Positions 63,914 to 64,000 of a stretch of 64,000 nucleotides of DNA are shown here, one piece after another. The notes beneath the pieces are model-generated. The model saw only the letters and a list, made by a program, of their open reading frames with translations. It was not told the DNA's origin and did not search any database. Position 1 is the first letter of the stretch. Every line of letters starts with the position of its first letter. Source of the stretch: Euonymus europaeus (Eukaryota > Streptophyta > Magnoliopsida > Celastrales > Celastraceae). Where the stretch lies: positions 5,375,001-5,439,000 of the forward strand of contig OY756961.1 in NCBI GenBank assembly GCA_963580455.1, written 5' to 3'. Made by a program: the position numbers and the translations under genes.

Positions 63914-64000
63914 TTTTTTTTTTTTTTGAATATAATTTTTTAATTAAGTCACCAAGCAGGAGCAGACCAGAGATTACATAGTTGCTAGTTAACAGCTACC
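63914..64000 (-). mobile_element. Possible LINE 3' end with poly(A) tail
   Basis: On the minus strand, sequence ending GGTGACTTAATTAAAAAATT is followed by a run of about 15 A (63914-63928 as T). This looks like the 3' end of a plant L1-type LINE inserted in the SKIP35 intron. Only 87 bases are inside the window, so this is tentative. Confidence 0.4.

Overview
The window is nuclear DNA from a eudicot plant. The genes are intron-rich with GT..AG splicing, long AT-rich introns and AT-rich intergenic DNA, and plant-only families are present (LARP6 with a PAM2 motif, ITPK4, ARGOS-LIKE, SKIP35). The mobile elements are also plant types: Helitron, FAR1-type MULE, Au-type SINE and Stowaway-like MITEs. 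The species cannot be named from the sequence; an asterid is only a guess. Exon models were built by hand from splice signals and reading-frame continuity, so all carry the uncertainty of a model without transcript support.

Layout. 616-6177 (-): a LARP6B/C-type RNA-binding protein. 7117-13078 (-): ITPK4-type inositol polyphosphate kinase, with an Au-like SINE and a small hAT-like element in one intron. 13597-17280: a non-autonomous Helitron carrying a captured SEC14/CRAL-TRIO exon. 17777-21382 (-): uridine nucleosidase URH1. 21635-23560 (+): a large unrecognised single-exon plant protein, transcribed divergently from URH1 and followed by a decayed copy of its own 3' end. 27199-27543 (+): a small plant-specific protein. 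27734-37680: a mosaic of local duplications holding a broken lumazine-synthase fragment and two near-identical genes for small secreted cysteine-rich proteins. 38818-42574 (+): intact plastid lumazine synthase COS1. 43522-46232 (+): an APS2-like ADP-glucose pyrophosphorylase homologue whose active-site motifs are altered. 48773-49741 (+): a LEA_2/WHy desiccation protein with two G-boxes upstream. 54080-58252: a 4.2-kb MULE with long inverted repeats, a 10-bp target duplication and a transposase interrupted by one in-frame stop. 61401-61733 (+): ARGOS-LIKE organ-size gene. 62435-63241 (-): last coding exon of SKIP35, whose 5' part lies beyond the right edge.

The genes do not form one pathway. 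The best unifying observation is that LARP6b, ITPK4, COS1, the LEA protein, ARL and SKIP35 occur in the same order as, by memory, Arabidopsis At2g43970 to At2g44090. The window is therefore an old conserved gene neighbourhood into which transposons and a local duplication cluster have been inserted. I see no CRISPR array, rRNA, intact tRNA gene or prokaryotic-type system.
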